The position numbers were made by a program, and so were the translations under genes. Shown piece after piece: positions 22,025 through 29,188 of a DNA stretch of 32,448 nt. Source of the stretch: Sphingobium phenoxybenzoativorans. GTDB taxonomy: Bacteria; Pseudomonadota; Alphaproteobacteria; Sphingomonadales; Sphingomonadaceae. How positions within the stretch are numbered: position 1 is the first letter of the stretch; every line of letters begins with the position of its first letter. The notes under the pieces are model-generated. The model saw only the letters and a list, made by a program, of their open reading frames with translations. It had not been told where the DNA came from and ran no database searches. The DNA is taken from the NCBI RefSeq assembly GCF_001757355.1, contig NZ_MINO01000043.1, forward strand, positions 1 through 32,448, written 5' to 3'.

Positions 22025-22975
22025 ATGACCAATGCGACCTCGCCGGCTCCGGTGGCGCTTACCGACGATCAGGTGAAGCAGCGGCTCGCTGCCGTGTCTC
22101 AGGCCTTCAAGGTGCAGATGCGCTCGCCGATCCTGCATACCCCTGCGGAGGCGGATCTCGCCTTTGAAGACGTGACATTCCATTCCGAAGACGGCGTGCC
22201 GCTCGAGGCCTGGTTCATCCCTCGCGAGGGCTCGAAAAAGCTCATCATCGTCAACCACCCCCGGTGGTTCAGCCGCGCCGGTCTCCCGTCGCACCTCGAG
22301 CCGTGGAAGTCGCTGGGCGGCATGGCCGGCAACGATTTCGAGGTGAACTTCATCCCCGACTATAAAGTCCTCCACGATGCCGGCTACAATGTCCTGACCT
22401 ATGACCTTCGCAATTTTGGTCATAGCGGCACCGGCAACGGCGGCATCAGCACCGGCGGTCGGTACGAATCCCGCGACGTGATCGGATCGATCGACTTCGC
22501 CCGCCGCGAGTTCGGCGACATGACCACGGCATTGTTCAGTCGTTGCCTTGGCTGCAACGCGACCTTCTTCGCATACGATCGGCGTCCCGAAAAATTCGAG
22601 GGCATCCGCTGTATCGTGGGCGCGCAGCCCATTTCGGTTCGCGTCATCATGGAGCGAATTTTCACTCTTACCGGCTTCCCGATGGACCGCTTTGAGGAGG
22701 TCAATCGCGAGGCCAAGCTGGTCACGAGCTACGCGCTTGAAGACATGTCCCCGCTCGAGGCGGCAGGAAGCATGGCACTTCCGCTCTTCCTGTATCAGGT
22801 CCGCAATGACCTCATGACGCGGGAGAGTGACGTGCAGTCGATATTCGATCGGGTCCTCTCTGACGAGAAGGAGCTGTTCTGGATCGAAGGGACAACGAAG
22901 CGCTGGGATGGATACACCTACTTTGCCCGGCACCCCGAGAAGATGCTCGAGTGGTTTGAACGCCACATGGCTTGA
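22025..22975 (+). CDS. Alpha/beta hydrolase with apparent Cys nucleophile
   Basis: A 316-residue alpha/beta hydrolase. The nucleophile elbow reads SRCLGC (172-177), so Cys174 occupies the place normally held by Ser, as in dienelactone hydrolase. The strand-five region IDFARREFGDMTTALF leads into it. Asp262 in QVRNDLMT is the likely acid. The His is not in a classic motif; His303 in YFARHPEKML is a candidate. TYDLRNFGHSG (125-135) is the usual strand-four loop. It starts 26 bases after the amidohydrolase and ends 43 bases before the small hypothetical gene, all one operon. Lactone, ester or C-C cleavage is possible, but loss of activity cannot be excluded. Confidence 0.82.
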   Translation: MTNATSPAPVALTDDQVKQRLAAVSQAFKVQMRSPILHTPAEADLAFEDVTFHSEDGVPLEAWFIPREGSKKLIIVNHPRWFSRAGLPSHLEPWKSLGGMAGNDFEVNFIPDYKVLHDAGYNVLTYDLRNFGHSGTGNGGISTGGRYESRDVIGSIDFARREFGDMTTALFSRCLGCNATFFAYDRRPEKFEGIRCIVGAQPISVRVIMERIFTLTGFPMDRFEEVNREAKLVTSYALEDMSPLEAAGSMALPLFLYQVRNDLMTRESDVQSIFDRVLSDEKELFWIEGTTKRWDGYTYFARHPEKMLEWFERHMA

Positions 22976-23018
22976 GACAAGCCTCCCGACCTGACATCGA
23001 CACAAACGAGAGCCTTCC

Positions 23019-23252
23019 ATGAAAAGCGAAAGCTGCAAGCCCGGCAAGATGAAGATAATGTCGCCGGACAAAAGCGAGCTGATGGAGATCAGCTCAATCT
23101 ATCAGGATGCCGGGAACCTCGTGATCAGCGGCAAGATCATGGGCAGTCTGCCGATGAAGGCAGTCATCCGACCGCAGGACGCTCGCAACGGCCTGCGCCT
23201 GCTGAACCTAAAGCTGATCCTTTTTTTAACGACATTTTTGTTTCGAAGATAA
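23019..23252 (+). CDS. Small hypothetical protein, 77 residues
   Basis: Third gene of the plus-strand amidohydrolase operon, 43 bases after the hydrolase. The product is basic and methionine-rich at the front (MKSESCKPGKMKIMSP). It has a short central part that looks like strands (GNLVISGKIMGSLPMKAVIRPQDA), and ends in a hydrophobic segment with a basic tail (LKLILFLTTFLFRR). That suggests a soluble head anchored at the inner face of the membrane. The ribosome site is weak (CGAGAG). I do not recognise the family. The operon position supports a real gene with an accessory role, perhaps in substrate or enzyme localisation (inference). Confidence 0.6.
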   Translation: MKSESCKPGKMKIMSPDKSELMEISSIYQDAGNLVISGKIMGSLPMKAVIRPQDARNGLRLLNLKLILFLTTFLFRR

Positions 23253-23274
23253 CTTCGCTCCACGATGTTATCGT

Positions 23275-24159
23275 TCAGGAGCCGAAGACTGGCTGCAGCA
23301 CAGTCTCACACCATTGCCGGAAGCTCGTCGGGCTGGCAGTGTCGTGAGTGCGGGCGACGCCGAGATCGAGACTGTTTGCCTTAGCGCGCATCATATCCGC
23401 CATACCTGCTGCCATGGCCGCCGAGTACCCTTGCTTGACAAACATGGCCTCATAGGTCTCAAAGCTAAGCGGCGAGCAGACGATTTTGCGGTCTAGCACC
23501 TCGCCCATGATTTCGGCCATCCGGTCAGCGGAGATGTTTTCCGGGCCGAGCACGGGGATTTCCTCCTGCCCCGCCCAGGTATCATCGAGCAAGAAGCGCG
23601 CTGCCTTCGACGCGATATCGCTGACCGAGCACGCCGGCAAAGCAAGATCGCGGGGAAGGGGTGTGAAGAACAAGCCTTTCTCGCGCAGCACCGGCATCTG
23701 CCAAAGCAGATTGTCCATGAAGGACGGCATCGCCAGCGCCCGCAGATGCGCTCCCGTCGCGGCGAGCAGATCGTCCATGGCGAGCGAGCCGGTGACGAGG
23801 CCAGCCTCGGATTCAAGGACTGTTCCTCGGCCGAGCGCCGTGATGCTGACGACCCGGGCTATGCCGTGATCGCCAATGGCTTTGGCGGCGGGTTTTGTGA
23901 ATCCAACATAGGCCTCTTCCACCGATGTCGCCTGCGGGTTGGCAGGGCAAAGCCAGAACAGATGCGTGGCCCCGAGGAGCGCGCGATCCAAAGTGACGGC
24001 GTCGCCATGGCTTCCCTCGATGACCTCCACCCGCGAGCGTATATCGTCGGATAGTTTCGAGGGGTCGCGCGCGATGGCGCGCACAGCGGCATGTTTGTCT
24101 AAGAGCAGCGGTAGCAGCGCCCGCCCGATCCTGCTGGTCGGCGCAGTGACAACAATCAT
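23275..24159 (-). CDS. NmrA/SDR-e type NAD(P)-binding protein
   Basis: A 294-residue atypical SDR of the NmrA/TMR type. The N-terminus MIVVTAPTSRIGRALLPLL is a degenerate GxxGxxG nucleotide loop. AIARDPSKL marks the region that contacts the NADP phosphate, and GATHLFWLCPANP the following strand. Family members are NAD(P)-sensing regulators or quinone/ketone reductases, and many lack the YxxxK pair. The start at 24159 has GAAGGA six bases upstream; a TTG at 24204 is less likely. It is 150 bases downstream of the FAD oxidoreductase on the same strand, after a hairpin. It converges with the plus-strand operon. Confidence 0.8.
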   Translation of the reverse strand: MIVVTAPTSRIGRALLPLLLDKHAAVRAIARDPSKLSDDIRSRVEVIEGSHGDAVTLDRALLGATHLFWLCPANPQATSVEEAYVGFTKPAAKAIGDHGIARVVSITALGRGTVLESEAGLVTGSLAMDDLLAATGAHLRALAMPSFMDNLLWQMPVLREKGLFFTPLPRDLALPACSVSDIASKAARFLLDDTWAGQEEIPVLGPENISADRMAEIMGEVLDRKIVCSPLSFETYEAMFVKQGYSAAMAAGMADMMRAKANSLDLGVARTHDTASPTSFRQWCETVLQPVFGS

Positions 24160-24282
24160 GATCGTTCCTTCTCGTGATGCCAGATCTGTGGGGAGCCGCC
24201 GCAAGCGACGACGAGGTCACGGCCGACGGCGGAACTGAACCGCGCCTTATGGCCTGTTCAAACGCGCCCTCAAGAATGGAAG

Positions 24283-24298
24283 CCAGCGAAAGCGCTGG
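24283..24298 (-). terminator. Weak terminator-like hairpin after the FAD oxidoreductase
   Basis: CCAGCG-AAAG-CGCTGG, perfect 6-bp arms, starts 11 bases after the oxidoreductase stop. On the minus strand it is followed by CTTCCATTCTT, only partly T-rich. May attenuate transcription into the NmrA-like gene. Confidence 0.35.
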
Positions 24299-24309
24299 AC
24301 TCCTTCTAT

Positions 24310-25890
24310 TCACAGCCGTGCCAGCACCCGATCGAAATCGATATCCAGATCGTTCATGATCTTCATGGCGACGCCGCGACCGCCGCCGATGACACCCCCG
24401 CCTGGGTGCATGAAAGGGCCACAGAGATAGAGGCCATCGACCGCGGGCACCGCATATTGCGAGAGTTCAGGCGTCGGCCGCCGGCCGAGGAACTGATAGA
24501 CGTAGCGCCCGATTCCACTGATATCGCCCTTCTGAAAACTCAGGCTGAAACGCTCATGGTCCAAGGGCGTCGCAACATGCCTTGCCAGGATGTTGCTGGA
24601 GTCCATGCTGGATACGAACGGCCGATAGGCTTCCATCATGCGATCGGCGACGCTGTCGCGAATGTCGTCCCAACGTGAAGGCCCGCCATCGGCAAGCTCG
24701 TAGGGCGCGAAGCTGAGCTGATAGAGCGTGGCCTTTCCATCAGGCGCCCGCGACGGGTCCAGATTCGTATGCTGGCACGCGATGACGCTCAGGTTCTCGG
24801 GCATGCACCCATATCTGAGATCGTCATACTCGCGGCGGAATTTCTGGAGGTCCGTAGGCAAGCACTCGACGATCATGGGGGTCATGCCCGCATCGAGCGC
24901 TGGGTAAGTGAACGGTTTCTCCAGAGCATAGTGCACGACGATATTGCTATATGGTCCCGGCTGCGTCTTGCGGGCGTCATCCAGGATGTTAGGGTCGATG
25001 CCGTCGACATAGTCCCCGAGCAGATGCGGGTGGAAGCAGCCGACAACGCCGCGCCGACAGCGGATTTCTTCGCCGCTCTCGAGACGGACGCCCACTGCGC
25101 TACCGCTCTCGACCAGGACCTTGGCTACGTGGCTGTCAGTCCGGATCTCGCCTCCATGCGCTTCGATGAAGGCGGCCAGGGAATCCGACAAGGCGCCGCT
25201 CCCGCCGACCGGGAAGCCGCTATGGTAGCTGTGAACGAAGCCAGCCATCATGCCAAAGATCAGGCCGGTCCCCTTCTCCTCCGGCCCGGCCATGGCCTCG
25301 GACGAGAATTTCATGAAATTGATCTTGAGGCGATCGTCCGTGAACACCTCGTTGATGATGTCATAGGCGCTCTTATTCATCATGCCGATCAGGCCGCGGC
25401 CCTGCCGACTCTGCTCAAGGAGCCCCATGAACATGCCATAGGGTGCCGGCGGCGCGAAAAGCCCCGATACGAACATGGGGAGCAACTCGCGGAACTGGTT
25501 GACGAAGGCCCGGTACATCTCGGCGTCGCGCTCGGAAAAACGGGCCATCGCTTGGCAGGTCTTGTCCAGATCATGCCGGATGGGGAGCGAGGTGCCGTCG
25601 TCGAACACGCTCGCGACGGACACTTCTGGCTTGATATATTGCAGGCCGTATTTCGCCTGCAGCCCCAATTCGTCGTCCTTGATCAGCGGGTTGGACTGGA
25701 GGAAGTTGTGTGAGGTTGAGTGGAGGTCGTGCCGAAAGCCGGGAAGAGTCACTTCGCGCGTCGTCACGCCTCCGCCGATGAAGGAATTGCGCTCGAGCAC
25801 GATCACCTTCAGCCCCGCCGCGGCGAGATATGCCGCTGCTATCAGCGAATTGTGGCCGGCGCCGGCCACGGCAAAATCAAATGAGGTCAC
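24310..25890 (-). CDS. FAD-dependent oxidoreductase, PYROXD2/phytoene-dehydrogenase-like
   Basis: A 526-residue flavoprotein. The FAD-binding Rossmann motif is GAGHNSL (residues 10-16) followed by VIVLERNSFIGGG. The C-terminal FAD motif is GLYLCGPFMHPGGGVIGGGRG, in overlapping blocks. These enzymes are related to carotenoid desaturases and PYROXD2 and desaturate or oxidise hydrophobic substrates. I place the start at GTG 25890 (MTSFDFAVAG) because AGGAAGG lies just upstream; a GTG at 25914 would add eight residues without a good ribosome site. Element copy 6 and a micro-ORF precede it. It probably introduces a double bond in a cyclic or acyl intermediate (inference). Confidence 0.9.
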   Translation of the reverse strand: MTSFDFAVAGAGHNSLIAAAYLAAAGLKVIVLERNSFIGGGVTTREVTLPGFRHDLHSTSHNFLQSNPLIKDDELGLQAKYGLQYIKPEVSVASVFDDGTSLPIRHDLDKTCQAMARFSERDAEMYRAFVNQFRELLPMFVSGLFAPPAPYGMFMGLLEQSRQGRGLIGMMNKSAYDIINEVFTDDRLKINFMKFSSEAMAGPEEKGTGLIFGMMAGFVHSYHSGFPVGGSGALSDSLAAFIEAHGGEIRTDSHVAKVLVESGSAVGVRLESGEEIRCRRGVVGCFHPHLLGDYVDGIDPNILDDARKTQPGPYSNIVVHYALEKPFTYPALDAGMTPMIVECLPTDLQKFRREYDDLRYGCMPENLSVIACQHTNLDPSRAPDGKATLYQLSFAPYELADGGPSRWDDIRDSVADRMMEAYRPFVSSMDSSNILARHVATPLDHERFSLSFQKGDISGIGRYVYQFLGRRPTPELSQYAVPAVDGLYLCGPFMHPGGGVIGGGRGVAMKIMNDLDIDFDRVLARL

Positions 25891-25907
25891 ACTCGCCTTC
25901 CTCTCCG

Positions 25908-25988
25908 CTAGCACGATGCGCGCTTCTGAATGGAGACCTTGGGCGGTCTGGCAGGCAGGGAAAAATCGCCATTGGCGATGCCAATCAT
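25908..25988 (-). CDS. Micro-ORF (26 codons) containing element copy 6
   Basis: ATG 25988 preceded by GAGGCGGGCC, a fair ribosome site; the TAG falls 17 bases before the oxidoreductase GTG. Product begins MIGIANGDFSLPARPPK and aligns with MIGIEDRNFPGIVQFPSK at 27540. A leader-peptide role is possible but unproven. Confidence 0.3.
   Translation of the reverse strand: MIGIANGDFSLPARPPKVSIQKRASC
25963..25979 (-). promoter_or_regulatory. Repeated 17-bp dyad element, copy 6 (before FAD oxidoreductase)
   Basis: Minus-strand ATCGCCAATGGCGATTT matches all 15 informative consensus positions. Its first 15 bases form a perfect palindrome, ATCGCCA-A-TGGCGAT. It ends 72 bases before GTG 25890. Confidence 0.6.
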
Positions 25989-26120
25989 GGCCCGCCTCTA
26001 TGATGGCTTCCGCGTTCTGAAAAAGGCGATGGCCGTCGCCAGGATATTCAAGTCGCTCTCACGGTTGGTAAATAGGTAGGGAATGCCGGTAGGATCCAAG
26101 CCTTCGTTGATAGTTCGAGG

Positions 26121-26483
26121 CTACTGATCCATTAGCCATCGCCTTGCTTCATCCAGATCTTTGAAGGTCTGATGGCTGGCGCCGGGCTTTATCCGAGAAG
26201 CCTGGCGCCCGGAGAGTGCGCTTTCGACCACGAAGGCTACCTTGGCTTCTGCAAAACTGGACGCCGCTGCGGCTTGGGTGTTAAACTCCACCACGGGTTG
26301 CGACTGCACTTCGAGTTGGCGCGCGTCGATCAGATATTTGCCACCAGTGCGTCCTATATTCGCCCGCTCGCCCGCTCCAAGCAACTCTCCCCAATAAGCT
26401 TGCGCAGTCTCAAACGTCCAAAAGCCATTGAGTATCGCCGTGACTATGCCGCTCGAGCTGTCTACGGACACCGAGTAATACAT
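26121..26483 (-). CDS. STAS/SpoIIAA-like protein
   Basis: A 120-residue protein with the strand-helix order of the SpoIIAA-like/STAS fold. MYYSVSVDSSSGIVTAILNGFWTFETAQAYW (in overlapping blocks) gives two strands and a helix, GKYLIDARQLEVQS the central strand and loop, and KVAFVVESAL the next strand. The usual phosphorylatable Ser of anti-anti-sigma factors is not evident, so a regulatory phosphoswitch is not supported. Such proteins are common and uncharacterised in sphingomonads. It is upstream of the FAD oxidoreductase on the same strand. Its frame stays open for 40 more codons after the TAG (see findings). Confidence 0.72.
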   Translation of the reverse strand: MYYSVSVDSSSGIVTAILNGFWTFETAQAYWGELLGAGERANIGRTGGKYLIDARQLEVQSQPVVEFNTQAAAASSFAEAKVAFVVESALSGRQASRIKPGASHQTFKDLDEARRWLMDQ

Positions 26484-26585
26484 GGTGGCTCGTCCTTCTC
26501 CGATCCCCTGCCACTACCGCGCAACCTGCTTGTGACACGAGCGGTTCTGAACGCATGGAATGGAGGAGAAACGTTAAAGTCTCAA

Positions 26586-27476
26586 TTATGATTGTGCAGC
26601 CACACTGAACTGGCTCATCCGCTCGACTTCATAACGGTGCTGATCGACACCGCTCACGGGCACAACCTCGCCCTCCCGCGAACCAACCACATCGAAGCTG
26701 GAGATCAGTTCGCCCGCGATATCCGCCTTAGCCCCGAGATAGATCCCGCGAGTCATACCGATGTGCGCTTGGGAAAACCCTCCGGCGCCAGCCAGGATGA
26801 TCGCGCGGGTTGGCGCATCACATGAGGAAAGGGCTACCACGGCGGGGCTCACGGCTTCGGCGCCGAGTGACCGCAGCAGTTCTGGTGGGTAGAGGCGCTC
26901 CGTCATCCCGGTTGCCGCGCTCGGCGCGAGGCAGTTTACGCGGATGCCGTATTTTTCGCCTTCAATACCAAGCGTCTGCATCAGGCCCACCAAGGCCATC
27001 TTCGCTGCACTGTAGTTAGATTGGCCGAAATTGCCGTAGAGACCCGACGACGAGGTGGTGAAGAGGATACGGCCGTAAGAGCGCGCCCGCATCCCTTCCC
27101 ACACTGCCTTTGTGCAATAGACGCTGCCCATGAGATGCACGTCTATTACGGTCTGGAAATCCTCCAGGCTCATCTTGCTGAAAGAGCGGTCGCGCAGGAT
27201 TCCGGCGTTGTTCACGAGAATATCAACCGGCCCTAAACATCGTTCGGCATGCTCGACCATCGCGTCGACGCAACCCTTGTCGGCAACGGAGCCCGCCCAC
27301 CCGACCGCGTCTCCTCCCTGTTCAACGATCTCAGCAACAACCGCGTCCACCGCCTCGCTCGAAAGATCGTTGATCACCAGCCGCGCGTTATGCCGGGCTA
27401 GCGCCAGCGCATGAGCCTTGCCCAAACCTGCGCCCGCTCCCGTGACGAGGGCGACCCTTCTTTCGAGATCGATCAA
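26586..27476 (-). CDS. SDR, 3-hydroxyacyl-CoA dehydrogenase (MFE-2/HSD17B4) type
   Basis: A 296-residue SDR of the multifunctional-enzyme type-2 dehydrogenase group, longer than classical SDRs. The cofactor loop is TGAGAGLGKAHAL, Asp38 area (INDLSSE) favours NAD, NNAGILRDRSFSKM is diagnostic for the group, and SNYSAAKMALVGL holds Tyr and Lys. The family oxidises (3R)-hydroxyacyl-CoA in beta-oxidation of side chains. The start is TTG 27476 with AGGAG seven bases before it. An ATG in another frame eight bases upstream (ATGATTTGA) stops at once and may modulate initiation. Element copy 7 lies upstream. It links the pathway to CoA-ester degradation (inference). Confidence 0.88.
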   Translation of the reverse strand: MIDLERRVALVTGAGAGLGKAHALALARHNARLVINDLSSEAVDAVVAEIVEQGGDAVGWAGSVADKGCVDAMVEHAERCLGPVDILVNNAGILRDRSFSKMSLEDFQTVIDVHLMGSVYCTKAVWEGMRARSYGRILFTTSSSGLYGNFGQSNYSAAKMALVGLMQTLGIEGEKYGIRVNCLAPSAATGMTERLYPPELLRSLGAEAVSPAVVALSSCDAPTRAIILAGAGGFSQAHIGMTRGIYLGAKADIAGELISSFDVVGSREGEVVPVSGVDQHRYEVERMSQFSVAAQS

Positions 27477-27539
27477 ATCATTGCTCCTATCGACAAATGG
27501 GGCAAGGAGCGCTCGGAGACAATGTGACCACGCGAGCGC

Positions 27540-27614
27540 TTACCTTTGCTCCTCGGCCATTTTGCTAGGAAACTGGACGATCCCGGGGAAATTGCGATCC
27601 TCAATACCGATCAT
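27540..27614 (-). CDS. Micro-ORF (24 codons) containing element copy 7
   Basis: ATG 27614 to TAA; product begins MIGIEDRNFPGIVQFPSK, similar to the micro-ORFs at 25908 and 20593 beyond the element itself. No ribosome site seen. Confidence 0.2.
   Translation of the reverse strand: MIGIEDRNFPGIVQFPSKMAEEQR
27589..27605 (-). promoter_or_regulatory. Repeated 17-bp dyad element, copy 7
   Basis: Minus-strand ATTGAGGATCGCAATTT, 11 of 15 informative matches but with the perfect outer dyad ATTG-N7-CAAT and the conserved ATG 6 nt 5' of it. It ends 112 bases before TTG 27476. Confidence 0.4.
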
Positions 27615-27853
27615 CAGGCCGACCGATCCTCGATTTGGGTTTTGATCGCTATTTGATGAATCTTAGCCGGTTATGCGCTCGGGTCACTTGGAGCGAGCGG
27701 CAGCGAACATCCAAGCTCCGGCGCCGAATTAGCTTTTTTCCCGTTGGTTGATGGAATTGAGTTCTGCCGGTGAGTCTCGGGTGCGGGGCGCAGCACCCTC
27801 ATCGTCAACCCTGTCAGGCCCGCCGCACGCGCCGCAAAGCGTTGTGCCAGTAC

Positions 27854-28600
27854 TCAGACTTGGGCCATGCCACCGTCGGCGAACACCTCGCTTCCGGTCA
27901 TCACGGCACTGTCGTCCGATGCGAGAAACACCGCAACGGCCGCGATATCGGCGGGATCGGCAATGCGTCCCATAGGTGTTTGCGCGAGGATCGCGTCCAG
28001 CATCGCGTCGCGCCCAGCGATCTCGGCGACACTGTCCATACCGGGTGTTGCCGTGGCGCCAGGAGATAGCACATTCACGCGTATGCCGGTGCCTTTCAGG
28101 TCCAGCGCCCAACTGCGTGCCAGATTCCGGATAGCTGCCTTTGTCGCGCTGTAGATGCTGAACGCGGGCGTCCCTTTCTGCCCGGCAGTCGATCCGGTCA
28201 TGATGATCGAGCTCCCCTCGGCCATCAGTGGGAGGGCCTTCTGAACCGTGAAAACCGTTCCCTTCACGTTTACGTCGAAGACCCTGTCGAAGGCGTCCTC
28301 GGTTATGTGCCCTAACGGCTCCAAACTTCCAGCTCCGGCGTTGGCGATTAGCACGTCTATGCGGCCGTGCCCAGCACGTACGGCTTCGATCAGCCGGTCC
28401 AGATCCGCAAAGCTTGTTACATCGCCTTGCACGGCAGTGACGCCGGGCCCGATTTCGCCGACGGCGGCATCAAGCTCGGCTTGCCTGCGACCTGTGATGT
28501 AAACATGCGCACCCTCGGCGACGAACCTCCGGGCGGTGGCAAGTCCGATACCGCTATTAGCGCCGGTTATGACGGCCACCTTTCCTTCAAGCTTTCCCAT
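27854..28600 (-). CDS. Short-chain dehydrogenase/reductase
   Basis: A 248-residue classical SDR from ATG 28600 (MGKLEGKVAVITGANSGIG). It has ANAGAGSLEPL in place of the usual NNAG, Ser in TGSTAGQKG, and SIYSATKAA for the Tyr/Lys pair. TGRRQAEL after strand two suggests NADP(H). It ends with GSEVFADGGMAQV, the standard C-terminal strand. An AAAGGG lies about 12 bases before the ATG; the longer frame up to 28852 overlaps the HxlR gene and is not needed. It is divergent from the HxlR regulator, which probably controls it. Confidence 0.9.
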   Translation of the reverse strand: MGKLEGKVAVITGANSGIGLATARRFVAEGAHVYITGRRQAELDAAVGEIGPGVTAVQGDVTSFADLDRLIEAVRAGHGRIDVLIANAGAGSLEPLGHITEDAFDRVFDVNVKGTVFTVQKALPLMAEGSSIIMTGSTAGQKGTPAFSIYSATKAAIRNLARSWALDLKGTGIRVNVLSPGATATPGMDSVAEIAGRDAMLDAILAQTPMGRIADPADIAAVAVFLASDDSAVMTGSEVFADGGMAQV

Positions 28601-28696
28601 GTGTCGTATCATCCCTTTAGAAGGTTTGAACTTACAGGCTTGAAGTATGGCGCATTGGCTGCTTGTGCCAGTATGCACCTTTTGGTAAGTGCCTAT

Positions 28697-29092
28697 ATGT
28701 TGAGTATTGCAATGGTGAGCCCCTTTACATGTGGTCTGGAGGCGGTCTTGTTCGTCATTGGCGGCAAGTGGAAGCCGCTGATCGTGTTCCATCTGACACA
28801 AAGCACTTTGCGGTATGGCGGACTGCGCCGCGCCGTCGGCAAAGTCAGTCATAAGGTTCTGATCCAGCAGCTTAAAGAACTGCAGTCAGATGGCATCATC
28901 GAGCGTCTGGATCATGGGGAGATTCCACCGCGTGTCGATTATTCGCTAACGCCCTTTGGGCAGAGCCTCGCCGACGCTCTTTTTCAGCTGTGCACATGGG
29001 GCTCGGCACATGCGGATCGCTTATCCGACATTGTCGCACGTCGCGAAAAGGTCGCAAGTCACGAGACGTCGACTGCGGCGGGGCCCGGCTAA
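28697..29092 (+). CDS. HxlR family transcriptional regulator
   Basis: A 131-residue winged-helix regulator of the HxlR/YodB type. The family signature FTCGLEAVLFVIGGKWKPLIVFHL lies at residues 10-33 in overlapping blocks. Cys12 is the N-terminal cysteine that senses quinones or aldehydes in this family. LRYGGLRRAVGKVSHKVLIQQLKEL is the recognition region, and RVDYSLTPFGQSL the wing. I chose ATG 28697; 28712 is a possible shorter start and both have weak ribosome sites. It is divergent from the SDR at 28600, a common pairing in which the regulator responds to an electrophile and the SDR or reductase removes it. Confidence 0.87.
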   Translation: MLSIAMVSPFTCGLEAVLFVIGGKWKPLIVFHLTQSTLRYGGLRRAVGKVSHKVLIQQLKELQSDGIIERLDHGEIPPRVDYSLTPFGQSLADALFQLCTWGSAHADRLSDIVARREKVASHETSTAAGPG

Positions 29093-29141
29093 ATCTGCTC
29101 CTCAGGTCGCAGGGGACAAGACGCTCTCCGGATGCCCGCGA

Positions 29142-29160
29142 TGATCGCTACCGGCGATCA
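29142..29160. terminator. Hairpin between HxlR and traD (convergent)
   Basis: TGATCGC-TACCG-GCGATCA, perfect 7-bp arms, between two converging genes. No T run follows, so a weak bidirectional terminator at best. It also marks the junction of the catabolic and conjugation regions. Confidence 0.35.
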
Positions 29161-29188
29161 CGCCCTGTAACCATCCTCTTCGGCGTGT

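Larger units (their letters stand above)
27477..27853. other. 377-base intergenic region upstream of the 3-hydroxyacyl-CoA dehydrogenase
   Basis: Holds element copy 7 (27589), a degenerate second copy (27645-27659, sharing ATCGCTATTKG with copy 3 on the plus strand), the micro-ORF at 27540 and, near the next SDR stop, a hairpin GGGTGC/GCACCC (27779-27798). No other gene or RNA recognised. Confidence 0.45.

Noticed and set aside
21947..23071. Minus-strand open frame of 374 codons
   Set aside because: Antisense to the alpha/beta hydrolase operon; composition typical of a shadow frame.
23244..23272. Hairpins CGAAG/CTTCG and GATAAC/GTTATC as a convergent terminator
   Set aside because: Stems are short and lack a downstream T run in either direction.
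24769..25713. Plus-strand open frame of 314 codons
   Set aside because: Antisense to the FAD oxidoreductase with conserved FAD motifs; no domain signal.
2488..27605. Calling the repeated element a true nod box
   Set aside because: Only the ATC-N9-GAT spacing and a CAAT...ATTT tail resemble it; full nod boxes are longer with two such units, and no nodulation genes are present.
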